A stretch of 64,000 nucleotides of DNA from Bog-756 sp963730685 (GTDB taxonomy: Bacteria; Actinomycetota; Acidimicrobiia; Acidimicrobiales; RAAP-2), in NCBI GenBank assembly GCA_963730685.1, contig CAVSSP010000001.1, forward strand, positions 1,054,001 to 1,118,000, read 5' to 3'. Position 1 is the first letter of the stretch, and the number at the start of each line of letters is the position of its first letter. This document shows, in pieces, positions 33,507 to 41,232 of this stretch. A program made the translations under genes and the position numbers. Under the pieces are notes generated by a model. That model did no database searches, was not told the origin of the DNA, and saw nothing but the letters and a program-made list of their open reading frames with translations.

Positions 33507-34790
33507 TCAACGAACGGTCGCCTCCAGCGCCACGCGACGGGAGGCCGCCGGCGTCAGAGCCGGAAACCCGCTGGCATATGTCACCCGGGCCAGTAACGAC
33601 CGGGCCGCCGCCAACACCGTGTCGTAGTCGTGGGTGAGGACGAAGGCGAAGCGGCGGAGCCGGTCGGGCCCGTCGTCCCCGAGGTCCTGGGCGATGAGGG
33701 CGCCGGCGTAGTGGGCCCCGACCACGGCCACGATCCACTCACGGCGCAGTGCGTCGTCGGCGGACAACGAGACACCGCGCACCCCCCGGATGGGGGCCAA
33801 CGGCAGGCCCACCCCGAAGGCGGCCACGATCGGGCAGCGGGTGGCCAGCCGGGCGTACCGCAAGGCGGGGTCCGAGGTGAAGTAACGGGCGTCCTCGAAC
33901 GCTCCGAGCACCACCGGCGGCGTCTCGAGAAACAGGGCCTGGTGCTCGAGGTGCTCGGAGATGCCCTCGAGCATCCCCTTGGGGGCGATCCGGACCAGTG
34001 ACGAGTTGGCCAGGCTGAACGGAGAGGTCGGCGCAGACGGCACCGGTTGGCGGCGGCTCAGCGACCGGCTCGGGGCGGTCAGCACGCCGAGCGGGCTCGG
34101 GCGCTGGAAGTAGTAGCCCTGCCCGAGGGTCGCCCCCAGCGCCAGGGCCTGGTCGAGATGGGCGTGGGTCTCGATGCCCTCGGCCAGCACGGTGGCGCCG
34201 GTGCGCTCGGCGTAGGCGGCCACGGTGGTGTAGATCGCCGCACGCGAAACGTTGGGCCAGCCCTGGACGAGGGTGACGTCGAGCTTGATCACGTCGGGGG
34301 CGACGAAGGGGAGGAGGGCGAGGGAGTCGGGGAGGGCGCCGACGTCGTCGAGGGCGATGGCACACCCGGCCGTCCGCAGCTGGTTGCACGCGGCCAGGAG
34401 CTCGGCGGGGCGGTGGAGGAGGGCGCGCTCGGTGATCTCGACCACGAGGTCGACATTGCCGGCGGTGCGGGCCAGCAGGCGGCCGGCGGTCTCGGGTCCG
34501 AGGACAGACGGCTCGAGGTTCACGAACAGCGTGAAGCGGCGGGGGAGCCCGTGGGCCACGGCGTCGTCGATGGCGGCGTTGCGGCAGGCCTCGTCGAGCT
34601 CGGCCAGCCGGCCCTCGCGGCTGGCCCACACGAAGGCGGGGTCGGGCGAGATGCCGAGGCCGGGCCAGCGCGCCAGTGCCTCGGCGCCGACCATCTCGCC
34701 GGTGGCGAGGTCGAAGATCGGTTGGTACTGGGGCTTGAGGTTGCTCCGGTCGAGGAGATCGTCGAACGCCATCGGTTGCTGCTCGGACAT
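33507..34790 (-). CDS. EAL phosphodiesterase with C-terminal DICT domain
   Basis: A 427-residue soluble protein. Residues 5-240 form an EAL domain with 'QYQPIFDLATGEMVGAEALARW', 'NLEPSVLG', 'EITERALLH', 'ALDDVGALPDS' (the usual DDFG Phe is Val), 'IKLDVTLVQG' and 'AEGIETHAHL'. Metal and substrate residues look present, so c-di-GMP hydrolysis is likely. Residues 265-410 match the DICT sensory domain ('FSLANSSLVRIAPKGMLEGIS..', 'FEDARYFTSDPALRYARLA', 'WIVAVVGAHYAGALIAQDLG'), found in cyclases and phosphodiesterases with an unknown, possibly light- or redox-linked, ligand. ATG 34790 has GGAAGG upstream. A longer start at 34901 is unlikely. Confidence 0.87.
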   Translation of the reverse strand: MSEQQPMAFDDLLDRSNLKPQYQPIFDLATGEMVGAEALARWPGLGISPDPAFVWASREGRLAELDEACRNAAIDDAVAHGLPRRFTLFVNLEPSVLGPETAGRLLARTAGNVDLVVEITERALLHRPAELLAACNQLRTAGCAIALDDVGALPDSLALLPFVAPDVIKLDVTLVQGWPNVSRAAIYTTVAAYAERTGATVLAEGIETHAHLDQALALGATLGQGYYFQRPSPLGVLTAPSRSLSRRQPVPSAPTSPFSLANSSLVRIAPKGMLEGISEHLEHQALFLETPPVVLGAFEDARYFTSDPALRYARLATRCPIVAAFGVGLPLAPIRGVRGVSLSADDALRREWIVAVVGAHYAGALIAQDLGDDGPDRLRRFAFVLTHDYDTVLAAARSLLARVTYASGFPALTPAASRRVALEATVR

Positions 34791-35482
34791 GGGAACGCCT
34801 TCCCGGCAGGCGATCCGGATCGAGGGCGTGGGTTCCACGTCGCTCACCTGACAACATGCCATCGACCAGAAGCAGACTGATCTGTAGACCAGCGTACCCA
34901 CGTCGCGCGGTGGGCGGTTACCTGAACGCGAGGCGTGGTGACGACGCGGTCACGGCACGGCGACGCCGAATCGAGGACGTCCGTGCGCAGAGGGAGCAGG
35001 GACAGCCAGCGAGACAGGACGCCAGCCACAGGCCGACGAGAACACCGATCCGGAGACGCCCGCAGACGCAAGGGGAGGGGAGCGGAGGGCAAGGGGAGCG
35101 CGTGGAGCAGACGAGAGACAAGGGGAGGGACAACGCCGGTCCCGGGCTCCTTCGGCCCCGCCGGGCCCCGGAGCGGACCCACAGCCCCAGAGCCCAACCA
35201 CCCGTATCCCCCGAACCGGCCGCACCTGTACTTGCTGGTCACCGGCCTGGCCGACGCCCGGAACCACCCCCATCCCACGGGGCGACCGGAGGATCCAGAG
35301 GCATCATCAGTATCCGGAAACCAAAAAACCGACTTACTCATGCTAGAATAATATGACTGCTCTAAACGTTCCGCATGGACGAAGGTCCGTACCGGGTTCG
35401 AACCGCTTAGCCCGGGCAACGTGGGACCGAAGTGGACGAGCGGCTTGTGTCGACAGTGTGTCGGCCCAGAAAGGCGGTATCC
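34791..35482. other. Long non-coding gap with a compound hairpin and a promoter
   Basis: A 692-bp stretch without a believable gene: reading frames here are Arg/Pro-rich shadows. It contains a purine-rich tract at about 35068-35130 (many AGGGGAG blocks) and a compound stem at 35138-35179: GGTCC/GGACC, GCTCC/GGAGC and GGCCC/GGGCC stacked with small bulges. A promoter-like end carries TGC-TAGAAT at 35341-35349. The remaining 130 bp would be the leader of the lipoprotein gene. It includes a GGTTCGAACC palindrome and a CGACA-GTG-TGTCG hairpin. The stem could belong to a small RNA; not proven. Confidence 0.4.
35344..35349 (+). promoter_or_regulatory. Extended -10 (TGC-TAGAAT) for the lipoprotein gene
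   Basis: TAGAAT preceded by TGC in an AT-rich island, with no clear -35. Transcription from here would give a leader of about 130 bases before the ATG at 35483. Confidence 0.5.
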
Positions 35483-36070
35483 ATGACAGCCTTCGGCTTG
35501 GGATCCAGCACCACCGGCGACATCGCAGACGATGACGCAGCCATCACCCCGGACGGCACCCCGCCGTGCCACCGTCCGAAGAGGAAGCTCGTCGCGGGGA
35601 TGGCCGTGGCCGCCGTGGCCGTGCTCGCTGCCGCCTGCAGTTCGTCCGGGGCGTCGACCACCACGACCTCGACGACCCTCAGTCCGGCGGCCGCCGCCCA
35701 GAAGTTCCTCGACCAGTCCGGCACCGGCAACAAGTCGCTGACCCCGGTGGCCCTCCCGTCCAAGTGGACGGTGACGTGGACGTTCAACTGCCAGAACCCG
35801 GCCACCACCGGGACCTTCTCCCTCGGCTCCACGGGCAAGGGGACACCGACCGCCATCATCACCAGCCAGACCGGGCTCGGCGGCGGGGGACACAAGCCGT
35901 ACACGAAGGCTGGCACCTATACGTTCATCGTCAAGACGACATGCGGGTGGAAGGTGACCGTCGGGTCGACCCCCACCGTGCCGGTGAAGTCCGTCGTCAC
36001 CACCACGACCACCGCCAAGAAGTCGACGACCACCACCACGTCGAAGAAGTCAACCACCCCCACCACCTGA
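35483..36070 (+). CDS. Putative secreted/lipoprotein with Thr-Lys tail
   Basis: A 195-residue exported protein. An unusually long N region of 30 residues precedes 'RPKRKLVAGMAVAAVAVLAAACSSSG', a signal peptide with a lipobox-like LAAAC. It is imperfect because Ala rather than Leu/Val is at -3. A Thr/Ser linker follows, then a compact beta domain with two cysteines ('TFNCQNPATTGTFSL', 'VKTTCGWKVTV'). The C-terminal tail is Thr-rich with Lys pairs, 'TTTTTAKKSTTTTTSKKS'. AAAGGCGG before the ATG is a good ribosome site and decides this start over a GTG at 35432. A strong hairpin terminator follows. Function unknown; surface exposure is likely. Confidence 0.72.
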   Translation: MTAFGLGSSTTGDIADDDAAITPDGTPPCHRPKRKLVAGMAVAAVAVLAAACSSSGASTTTTSTTLSPAAAAQKFLDQSGTGNKSLTPVALPSKWTVTWTFNCQNPATTGTFSLGSTGKGTPTAIITSQTGLGGGGHKPYTKAGTYTFIVKTTCGWKVTVGSTPTVPVKSVVTTTTTAKKSTTTTTSKKSTTPTT

Positions 36071-36109
36071 GTCCGCTGGGCCACCGCCCCCCCGGTGGCC
36101 CAGCCGGAC
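36071..36109. terminator. Strong 16-bp stem-loop terminator
   Basis: GTCC-GCTGGGCCACCG (36071-36086) pairs with CGGTGGCCCAGC-c-GGAC (36093-36109) around a C6 loop, with one bulged base. It lies one base after the lipoprotein stop. There is no U-tract. Confidence 0.8.
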
Positions 36110-36482
36110 CGGGCCAAGCGAGCGCCCCACCGGCCCCGGCTCGCACCGGCGAGAACCGGCGGATAGCCGGCGATCCACCCCGACGGCGACCCCCGTCGGC
36201 GCCACCCCGACCCCCCGACCGTCGCTCCGACGGCGAGGCGCAGGTCGGAGAGTGACCACTACCGTTTCGGTCGGAAAATGCTGGTCTTACGTTTCCGGAA
36301 TAATACTGGTAGTGTAGTTCTCGGGGAAGTAGGCCCGAGACCTCGGCCCACCGTCCCAGACCTCAGATCGAGGCCGATGCGACTATCGCAACCTCGAGGA
36401 CCTCTCCCCGTAGCCCGCTCCCGACGTAGATCGTCGGACCCGGACGACCCGGTGCAGGGACCCGAGCAATGACTGGCAGCGG
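36110..36482. other. Leader region of the repeat-protein operon
   Basis: A 373-bp gap. The shared promoter motif lies at 36297-36313, and the following 165 bases would form the 5' leader. A perfect stem CCGACG-TAGAT-CGTCGG occurs at 36421-36437. No known riboswitch class recognised. The part before 36280 is featureless GC-rich DNA. Confidence 0.45.
36297..36313 (+). promoter_or_regulatory. Shared motif, site 3: GGAATA-N4-TGGTAGT
   Basis: GGAATA-ATAC-TGGTAGT-GT. It keeps the spacing of the other sites, and TAGTGT fits TANNNT. It points at the repeat-protein operon 170 bp downstream. Confidence 0.45.
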
Positions 36483-37733
36483 ATGATGCACCTCGGTGCG
36501 CGACGGTTGAAGGGGCGTGCGGACGACCCGGACGCAACGACGCCGTCCCCGGGCCCATTGGGTCGCCCATCCAATCGCTGGTTCCGTCCCGGCTGGGCCG
36601 GCCGCCGTTCGGCCCTGGCCAGCGTGGCCTCCGGTCTGGTGGTCACCATGACCATCGCGGCGGTGATCGTGTTCGTGGCCCCGGCCCAGGCCGTCACCCC
36701 GCCCACCGTCACCTCGGTCATCTCGAGCTCGGGACCGACCACCGGAGGGCAGCGGGTCACCGTCCTCGGCACCAACCTGGCCAACGCCACCGCCGTCACC
36801 TTCGGCGGCAACACCGCCACCATCACCGCCAACAGTTCGTCGACGGTGACGGTGACCGAGCCCACCGGTGCCGGCGGCACGGTGGACGTGACCGTGGTCA
36901 CCGCCGGTGGCACCAGCGCCACCTCACCGGCGGACCTCTTCACCTACACGGCAGCCGCGGCTGGAATCGTCGGAGCCGGCGGAGGCTACTGGCTGGTGGC
37001 GTCGGACGGCGGCATCTTCGCCTTCGGGGACACCGCCTACTACGGATCCACCGGCGCCCTGCATCTGAACGCGCCCATCGTGGGCATGAGCCCGACTCCC
37101 AGCAGCCGCGGCTACTGGCTGGTGGCCAGCGACGGCGGCATCTTCGCCTTCGGCAACGCCGGCTTCTACGGGTCGACCGGTGCGCTCCACCTGAACCAGC
37201 CCATCGTCGGCATCGCCGCCACCCCCGACGGCAGGGGCTACTGGCTGGTGGCCAGCGACGGAGGCATCTTCGCCTTCGGCGACGCCAAGTTCCACGGGTC
37301 GACCGGTGCGCTCCACCTGAACCGGCCCATCGTGGGCATGGCCGCCACGGCGGACGGTGCCGGCTACTGGCTGGTGGCCAGCGACGGCGGCGTGTTCGCC
37401 TTCGGGGACGCCCGGTTCCACGGCTCCACCGGGGCCCGCCACCTCAACGAGCCCATCGTGGGGATGGCCTCCACGCCCGATGGCAACGGCTACTGGCTGG
37501 TGGCCGCCGACGGCGGCATCTTCAGCTTCGGGAATGCCACCTTCCACGGCTCCACCGGTTCGCTGGTGCTCCACGCCCCGATCGTGGGGATGCAGGCCAG
37601 CCCCGACGGCGAGGGCTACTGGCTGGTGGCCTCCGACGGCGGCATCTTCGCCTTCGGTGACGCCCCCTTCTTCGGGTCCACCGGATCGACCGTCCATCTC
37701 GCCAAGCCAATCGTCGGAATGGGAGTGACATGA
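36483..37733 (+). CDS. Exported IPT/TIG-domain protein with six propeller-like units
   Basis: A 416-residue surface or secreted protein. After a 40-residue basic N region comes a membrane/signal segment ('LASVASGLVVTMTIAAVIVFVAPAQAV'). One IPT/TIG Ig-like domain follows (residues 72-155: 'PPTVTSVISSSGPTTGGQRVTVLGTNLANATAVTFGG'), then exactly six units of about 47 residues with the core 'GYWLVASDGGIFAFGDA.F.GSTG'. It ends at 'PIVGMGVT', one full unit without remainder. The next repeat gene overlaps its stop (ATGA), so the two are coupled. IPT domains often occur in adhesins; ligand unknown. Confidence 0.85.
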   Translation: MMHLGARRLKGRADDPDATTPSPGPLGRPSNRWFRPGWAGRRSALASVASGLVVTMTIAAVIVFVAPAQAVTPPTVTSVISSSGPTTGGQRVTVLGTNLANATAVTFGGNTATITANSSSTVTVTEPTGAGGTVDVTVVTAGGTSATSPADLFTYTAAAAGIVGAGGGYWLVASDGGIFAFGDTAYYGSTGALHLNAPIVGMSPTPSSRGYWLVASDGGIFAFGNAGFYGSTGALHLNQPIVGIAATPDGRGYWLVASDGGIFAFGDAKFHGSTGALHLNRPIVGMAATADGAGYWLVASDGGVFAFGDARFHGSTGARHLNEPIVGMASTPDGNGYWLVAADGGIFSFGNATFHGSTGSLVLHAPIVGMQASPDGEGYWLVASDGGIFAFGDAPFFGSTGSTVHLAKPIVGMGVT

Positions 37734-38776
37734 GACGCACCGGATGTCGGCCGCTGAGCCGGAGGCGGGTCAGAGCCCGGGGCCTGGTGGCCGGCCTGGG
37801 TGTCGGCTGCCTGATGGTCGCACCGGTCATGCTGGCGGCGCCCGCCGGAACCGCGGGCGCAGTTGTGTCCGTCTCGTGGATTCATTCCGCGGTGGCTCCG
37901 GGCGCCGGTTCCCCCCTGATGGCCGTCGGGCCCCGGGTGGTCGGAGGCCAGGCGGCCACGGGCACCAACTCGGCACCCCGGTTCGCCGCGCTTCCGCCGG
38001 GCGACACTGCCACGGCGGCGGGCCTGGGCTACTGGCTGGTGGCCTCCGACGGGAGCATCTTCGCCGTCGGCGATGCCGGCTTCTTCGGATCGACGGCCGC
38101 CCTGCGGCTCCGCGCTCCCATCATCGGCACGGCGGCCACCCCGGACGGCAAGGGCTACTGGCTGGTGGGCCGGGACGGGGGAGTGTTCGCATTCGGCGAT
38201 GCCGGCTTCTTCGGGTCGACCGGCGCGCTCCACCTGAGCCAGCCCATCGTGGGCATCGCCCCCACCCCGGACGGCAAGGGCTACTGGCTGGTGGGCGCCG
38301 ACGGTGGCGTGCTGGCCTACGGTGATGCGGCATTCCTCGGCTCCATGAGCGTCCTCCACCTCAACCAGCCGGTGGTGGGGATGGCGGCCACCCCGGACGG
38401 CAAGGGCTACTGGCTGGTGGCGGCGGACGGCGGTGTGTTCGCCTTCGGTGACGCCGGCTACTTCGGGTCGACCGCGGCTCTCCACCTCAACCGGCCGGTG
38501 GTGGGAATGGCTCCCACCCCGGACGGTGGTGGCTACTGGCTGGTGGGCGCCGACGGCGGTGTCTTCACCTTCGGCGACGCAGGGTTCTTCGGGTCCGCCG
38601 CCGGCCTCCACCTCAACCAGCCGGTGGTGGGCATCAACGCCACCGGCGACGGGGGCGGCTACTGGTTGGCGGCCGCCGACGGCGGGGTCTTCGCCGGGGG
38701 GGACGCGGTCTACTACGGCTCGACCGGCGACGACATCCATCTGAACCTCCCCATCGTGGGAATGGGGCTGTCGTGA
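37730..38776 (+). CDS. Secreted six-unit propeller-like repeat protein
   Basis: A 348-residue protein with a signal peptide ('RARGLVAGLGVGCLMVAPVMLAAPAGTAGA'), a short Ala/Gly-rich linker and then six repeats of 'GYWLVG.DGGVFAFGDAGFFGST'. The units are more diverged than in the upstream gene ('GSMSVLHLNQ', 'FAGGDAVYYGS'), and the protein ends 'LPIVGMGLS'. No other domain is present, so this is the minimal form of the family. Translation is coupled to the upstream IPT-repeat gene through ATGA. Products of the pair may act together at the cell surface (inference). Confidence 0.85.
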   Translation: MRRTGCRPLSRRRVRARGLVAGLGVGCLMVAPVMLAAPAGTAGAVVSVSWIHSAVAPGAGSPLMAVGPRVVGGQAATGTNSAPRFAALPPGDTATAAGLGYWLVASDGSIFAVGDAGFFGSTAALRLRAPIIGTAATPDGKGYWLVGRDGGVFAFGDAGFFGSTGALHLSQPIVGIAPTPDGKGYWLVGADGGVLAYGDAAFLGSMSVLHLNQPVVGMAATPDGKGYWLVAADGGVFAFGDAGYFGSTAALHLNRPVVGMAPTPDGGGYWLVGADGGVFTFGDAGFFGSAAGLHLNQPVVGINATGDGGGYWLAAADGGVFAGGDAVYYGSTGDDIHLNLPIVGMGLS

Positions 38777-38795
38777 GCTCAGCCGGCGGTCCGGA

Positions 38796-40265
38796 TCACA
38801 GCACCTCGGCGATCAGTGTCTCCGAGACCGCCTCCTCGGACCCGTCGGCCGGATCCGGGTCCTCGTCCGGGGTGGCGTCCTTCTTGAGGATGAAGAAGCC
38901 GATCACGATCCCGGCGACCACACTGGCCAAGGCGATGGTGAATGCCAAGCGGTACCCGCCGTCGAGGGCGTCGGTGACCGACTTCCCGTGGGCGAGCAGA
39001 GTGGCGCTGCGACTGCTGGACACCGCCCCGAGGACCGCCACCGACAGCCCGGCCGCCACCTGTTGGGAGACGTTCACGATTCCCGAGCCGATCCCGGCGT
39101 CCTTGCCGGGGACATGGGCCAACGCCATGGTCAGCAGAGGGGTGAACGCCGTGGCCGCACCCAGGCCGACCAGCAGCACGGCGGCGAAGAGATGCGGGAA
39201 GTAGGCGGTATGTGGTCCTGAGGTGATGAAGAGGGTGAGGCCCCCGCCCAGGACGACGAGACCGATGAGGGCGGTGAGCTTGGGCTGCAATCTGCCCATG
39301 ATGCGGGTGGTCAGTCCGGCCGACATCAGCGCCACCGAGAGCGTCTGGGGTAGGAACGCCAAACCGGTCCGGATCGGGTCGTATCCGAGGATGTGCTGGA
39401 AGTAGAGGACACCGATGAAAAAGGTGCTGTACATCCCGACGACCATCATCCCTCTCACCAGACTCGAGGCGAGCAGTCCCGGAGAGCGCATCACGGGTAT
39501 CGGCATCATCGGGGTTGTGAGCCGACTTTCGAGGATGAAGAAGGCCACCAGGACGACGATGGCAGCAGCACCGAATCCCAAGGTGTGGGTCGATCCCCAG
39601 CCGTACTGGCTGGAGCTGACGATGGCGTAGACGGCCAGCATCAGCCCGGCCGTGCTCAGGACGGCGCCGGCGATGTCCAACCCGGCGCCGAACCCGATCC
39701 CTGTGTTCTCCTCGATCAGCACCGCCCCGGCGATGAAGGTGGCGACGCCGATGGGGATGTTGATGAAGAAGATCCAGTGCCAGCTGAGCGCCTGGGTCAC
39801 GTACCCGCCGATCAGCAGTCCGAGCGATCCGCCACCCACGGCGACGATGATGTACGAGCTCATGGCCTTGGCCCGCTCGCGGGGGATGGGGAAGTCGGCC
39901 ACGATGATGGCCAGGATGACCGAAGACGAGAGGGCGGCACCCAGCCCTTGGACGAACCGGGCCGAGATGAGCAGGATCTGGCTGTCGGCGGCACCGCAGG
40001 CGATCGAGGCCACCGTGAACAGGGCCACACCGACCAGGAAGACCTTCTTGCGGCCGAAGAGGTCCCCGAGCCGGCCGGCCAGCAGGAGCGACCCGGCGAA
40101 CGTGATCAGGTAGGCATCGATCACCCAGGCCAGCGAGGCCTGCGAGAAGTGCAGGTCGCGCTGGATGGTGGGCAGGGCCACGTTCACGATCGTCTGGTCC
40201 AAGATGTTCATCAACATCGCGAAACAGACGACGATCAGCGCGATCCAGCGACGTCGTTCATGCAC
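38796..40265 (-). CDS. MFS multidrug exporter, DHA2 family
   Basis: A 489-residue 14-helix exporter. Family signatures are 'NILDQTIVNVALPTIQRDL' (motif D1), 'GRLGDLFGRKKVFLVGVALF' (motif A) and 'GGSLGLLIGGYVTQALSWHWIFFINIPIG' (motif C with the DHA2 'WRWIFFINVPIG' hallmark). A short acidic C-terminal tail follows ('DEDPDPADGSEEA'). It is divergent from a MarR-type regulator, with a long imperfect palindrome between them: the standard layout for drug-inducible efflux. Likely substrates are hydrophobic or phenolic toxic compounds; which ones cannot be told. Confidence 0.9.
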   Translation of the reverse strand: MHERRRWIALIVVCFAMLMNILDQTIVNVALPTIQRDLHFSQASLAWVIDAYLITFAGSLLLAGRLGDLFGRKKVFLVGVALFTVASIACGAADSQILLISARFVQGLGAALSSSVILAIIVADFPIPRERAKAMSSYIIVAVGGGSLGLLIGGYVTQALSWHWIFFINIPIGVATFIAGAVLIEENTGIGFGAGLDIAGAVLSTAGLMLAVYAIVSSSQYGWGSTHTLGFGAAAIVVLVAFFILESRLTTPMMPIPVMRSPGLLASSLVRGMMVVGMYSTFFIGVLYFQHILGYDPIRTGLAFLPQTLSVALMSAGLTTRIMGRLQPKLTALIGLVVLGGGLTLFITSGPHTAYFPHLFAAVLLVGLGAATAFTPLLTMALAHVPGKDAGIGSGIVNVSQQVAAGLSVAVLGAVSSSRSATLLAHGKSVTDALDGGYRLAFTIALASVVAGIVIGFFILKKDATPDEDPDPADGSEEAVSETLIAEVL

Positions 40266-40331
40266 GAATGAAGCGAGAGAAGAGGGGATGGGGGCTCCTT
40301 GGGTGCGCCAGGATTCAGGTTCCCTTGCTAT

Positions 40332-40360
40332 TGATAGTCACTAATCTAGTGAGTGTCAAG
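40332..40360. promoter_or_regulatory. Probable MarR operator
   Basis: TTGATAGTCACTA (40332-40344), spacer ATC, TAGTGAGTGTCAA (40348-40360): 11 of 13 positions are symmetric. It lies between the divergent MFS and MarR genes, 26 bp before the -10 (TATAAT) of the regulator. Confidence 0.7.
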
Positions 40361-40385
40361 CCAGCGGGACAGTAGATCGATCAGC

Positions 40386-40391
40386 TATAAT
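40386..40391 (+). promoter_or_regulatory. -10 box TATAAT, leaderless MarR transcript
   Basis: A consensus TATAAT eight bases before the MarR ATG at 40400. Transcription would start at the A of the start codon. No ribosome site precedes it. Confidence 0.65.
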
Positions 40392-40399
40392 CCCGCTTC

Positions 40400-40828
40400 A
40401 TGGCCACGACGACGACGCCTGGCGTGACGGTGCTGCTGACGCAGCTCTCCCGAGTCGTCTACCGGCGCACGTCTGAGGACCTCCTGGGGATGCGGATGAA
40501 GGAGTTCGTGATGCTGGCCCACCTTCGCGAGCACAATCCGATCCCCCAGCAAGATCTCGGCGAGATGCTCTGCATCGATGCCAACAACCTCGTGCTCCTC
40601 CTCAACGAGCTCGAGTCGAGGGGATTCGCCTACCGGCGTCGCGACCCGGCGGATCGGCGCCGTCACCTGGTCGAGCTCACCGATGAGGGGCTGGCCGCCT
40701 TCGAGAATGCCGAACGCGGCATCGAGAGCGTGGAAGACGACGTGCTCGCCTCGCTCACCATCCAGGAGCGGGGCGAACTCCAGGGGTTGCTGACCAAGGC
40801 ACTCGAAGGGGCGCCCTCGGCCGGTTGA
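40400..40828 (+). CDS. MarR-family regulator
   Basis: A 142-residue MarR-type winged-helix protein. 'DLLGMRMKEFVMLAHLREHNPIPQQDLGEMLCIDANNLVLLLNELESRGFAYRRRDPADRRRHLVELTDEGLAAFENAE' is a full MarR domain with the wing 'RRDPADRRRH'. It probably represses the divergent MFS exporter through the palindrome at 40332-40360 and is released by a phenolic or drug-like ligand (family knowledge). A cysteine in 'EMLCIDANN' could respond to oxidants but is not diagnostic. Confidence 0.9.
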   Translation: MATTTTPGVTVLLTQLSRVVYRRTSEDLLGMRMKEFVMLAHLREHNPIPQQDLGEMLCIDANNLVLLLNELESRGFAYRRRDPADRRRHLVELTDEGLAAFENAERGIESVEDDVLASLTIQERGELQGLLTKALEGAPSAG

Positions 40829-41232
40829 TCGGTGGGGCGGCGGCTCAGTTCTCCCGGCCGTGCTGTGGGGCCCACGGACGAGTCTTCAGCCGGAGCCGAC
40901 AGGCTGGAGGACTCGCCACGAGCGCCACCCTCGATCCCTGACCCGCATTTCACCTGGTGAGACACCGATTGCTCGGTGGCTCGAGTGTGGACATACCAGG
41001 GTAGGTCAAATGGAAAAAACAATTCGGGACGGAGGTGTGGGGGAGTGTCCATTGCCTCCTAGATCGTTGGCCGTCTGGACCGGGCGGCGCACTCGTGTGC
41101 ATGCAGCCCCCGAACCACCGAGGCGACTCACGCCCGACGGCCAGCACAAAGAAGGAAACAGATTGCTAGTGAAATCTATCTAGACTAATGTGACTCTTAA
41201 CACGGGACGACGTCCTCGACAGGAGCTCACAG
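40829..41232. other. Promoter region of the 725-aa secreted protein
   Basis: A 404-bp gap. The first 320 bp contain no gene or clear structure. From about 41150 an AT-rich island holds the shared motif (41154-41170) followed by 'TCTATCTAGA' and TAATGT. A GGAC-GAC-GTCC stem and the ribosome site AGGAG precede the ATG. Confidence 0.45.
41154..41170 (+). promoter_or_regulatory. Shared motif, site 4: GGAAAC-N4-TGCTAGT
   Basis: GGAAAC-AGAT-TGCTAGT, 63 bp before the secreted-protein ATG and pointing at it. If TTGCTA acts as a -35, TAATGT lies 17 bp downstream; alternatively TGC-TAG is an extended -10. Confidence 0.55.

Noticed and set aside
34856..35356. A 166-codon plus-strand frame in the large gap
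   Set aside because: Arg/Pro-rich, low-complexity translation with no ribosome site and poor codon pattern; looks like a GC-driven open frame.
35388..35412. tRNA-like T-loop (GGGTTCGAACC) in the lipoprotein leader
   Set aside because: Only the TTCGAA palindrome fits. The T stem does not pair, and no acceptor, D or anticodon arms are found around it.
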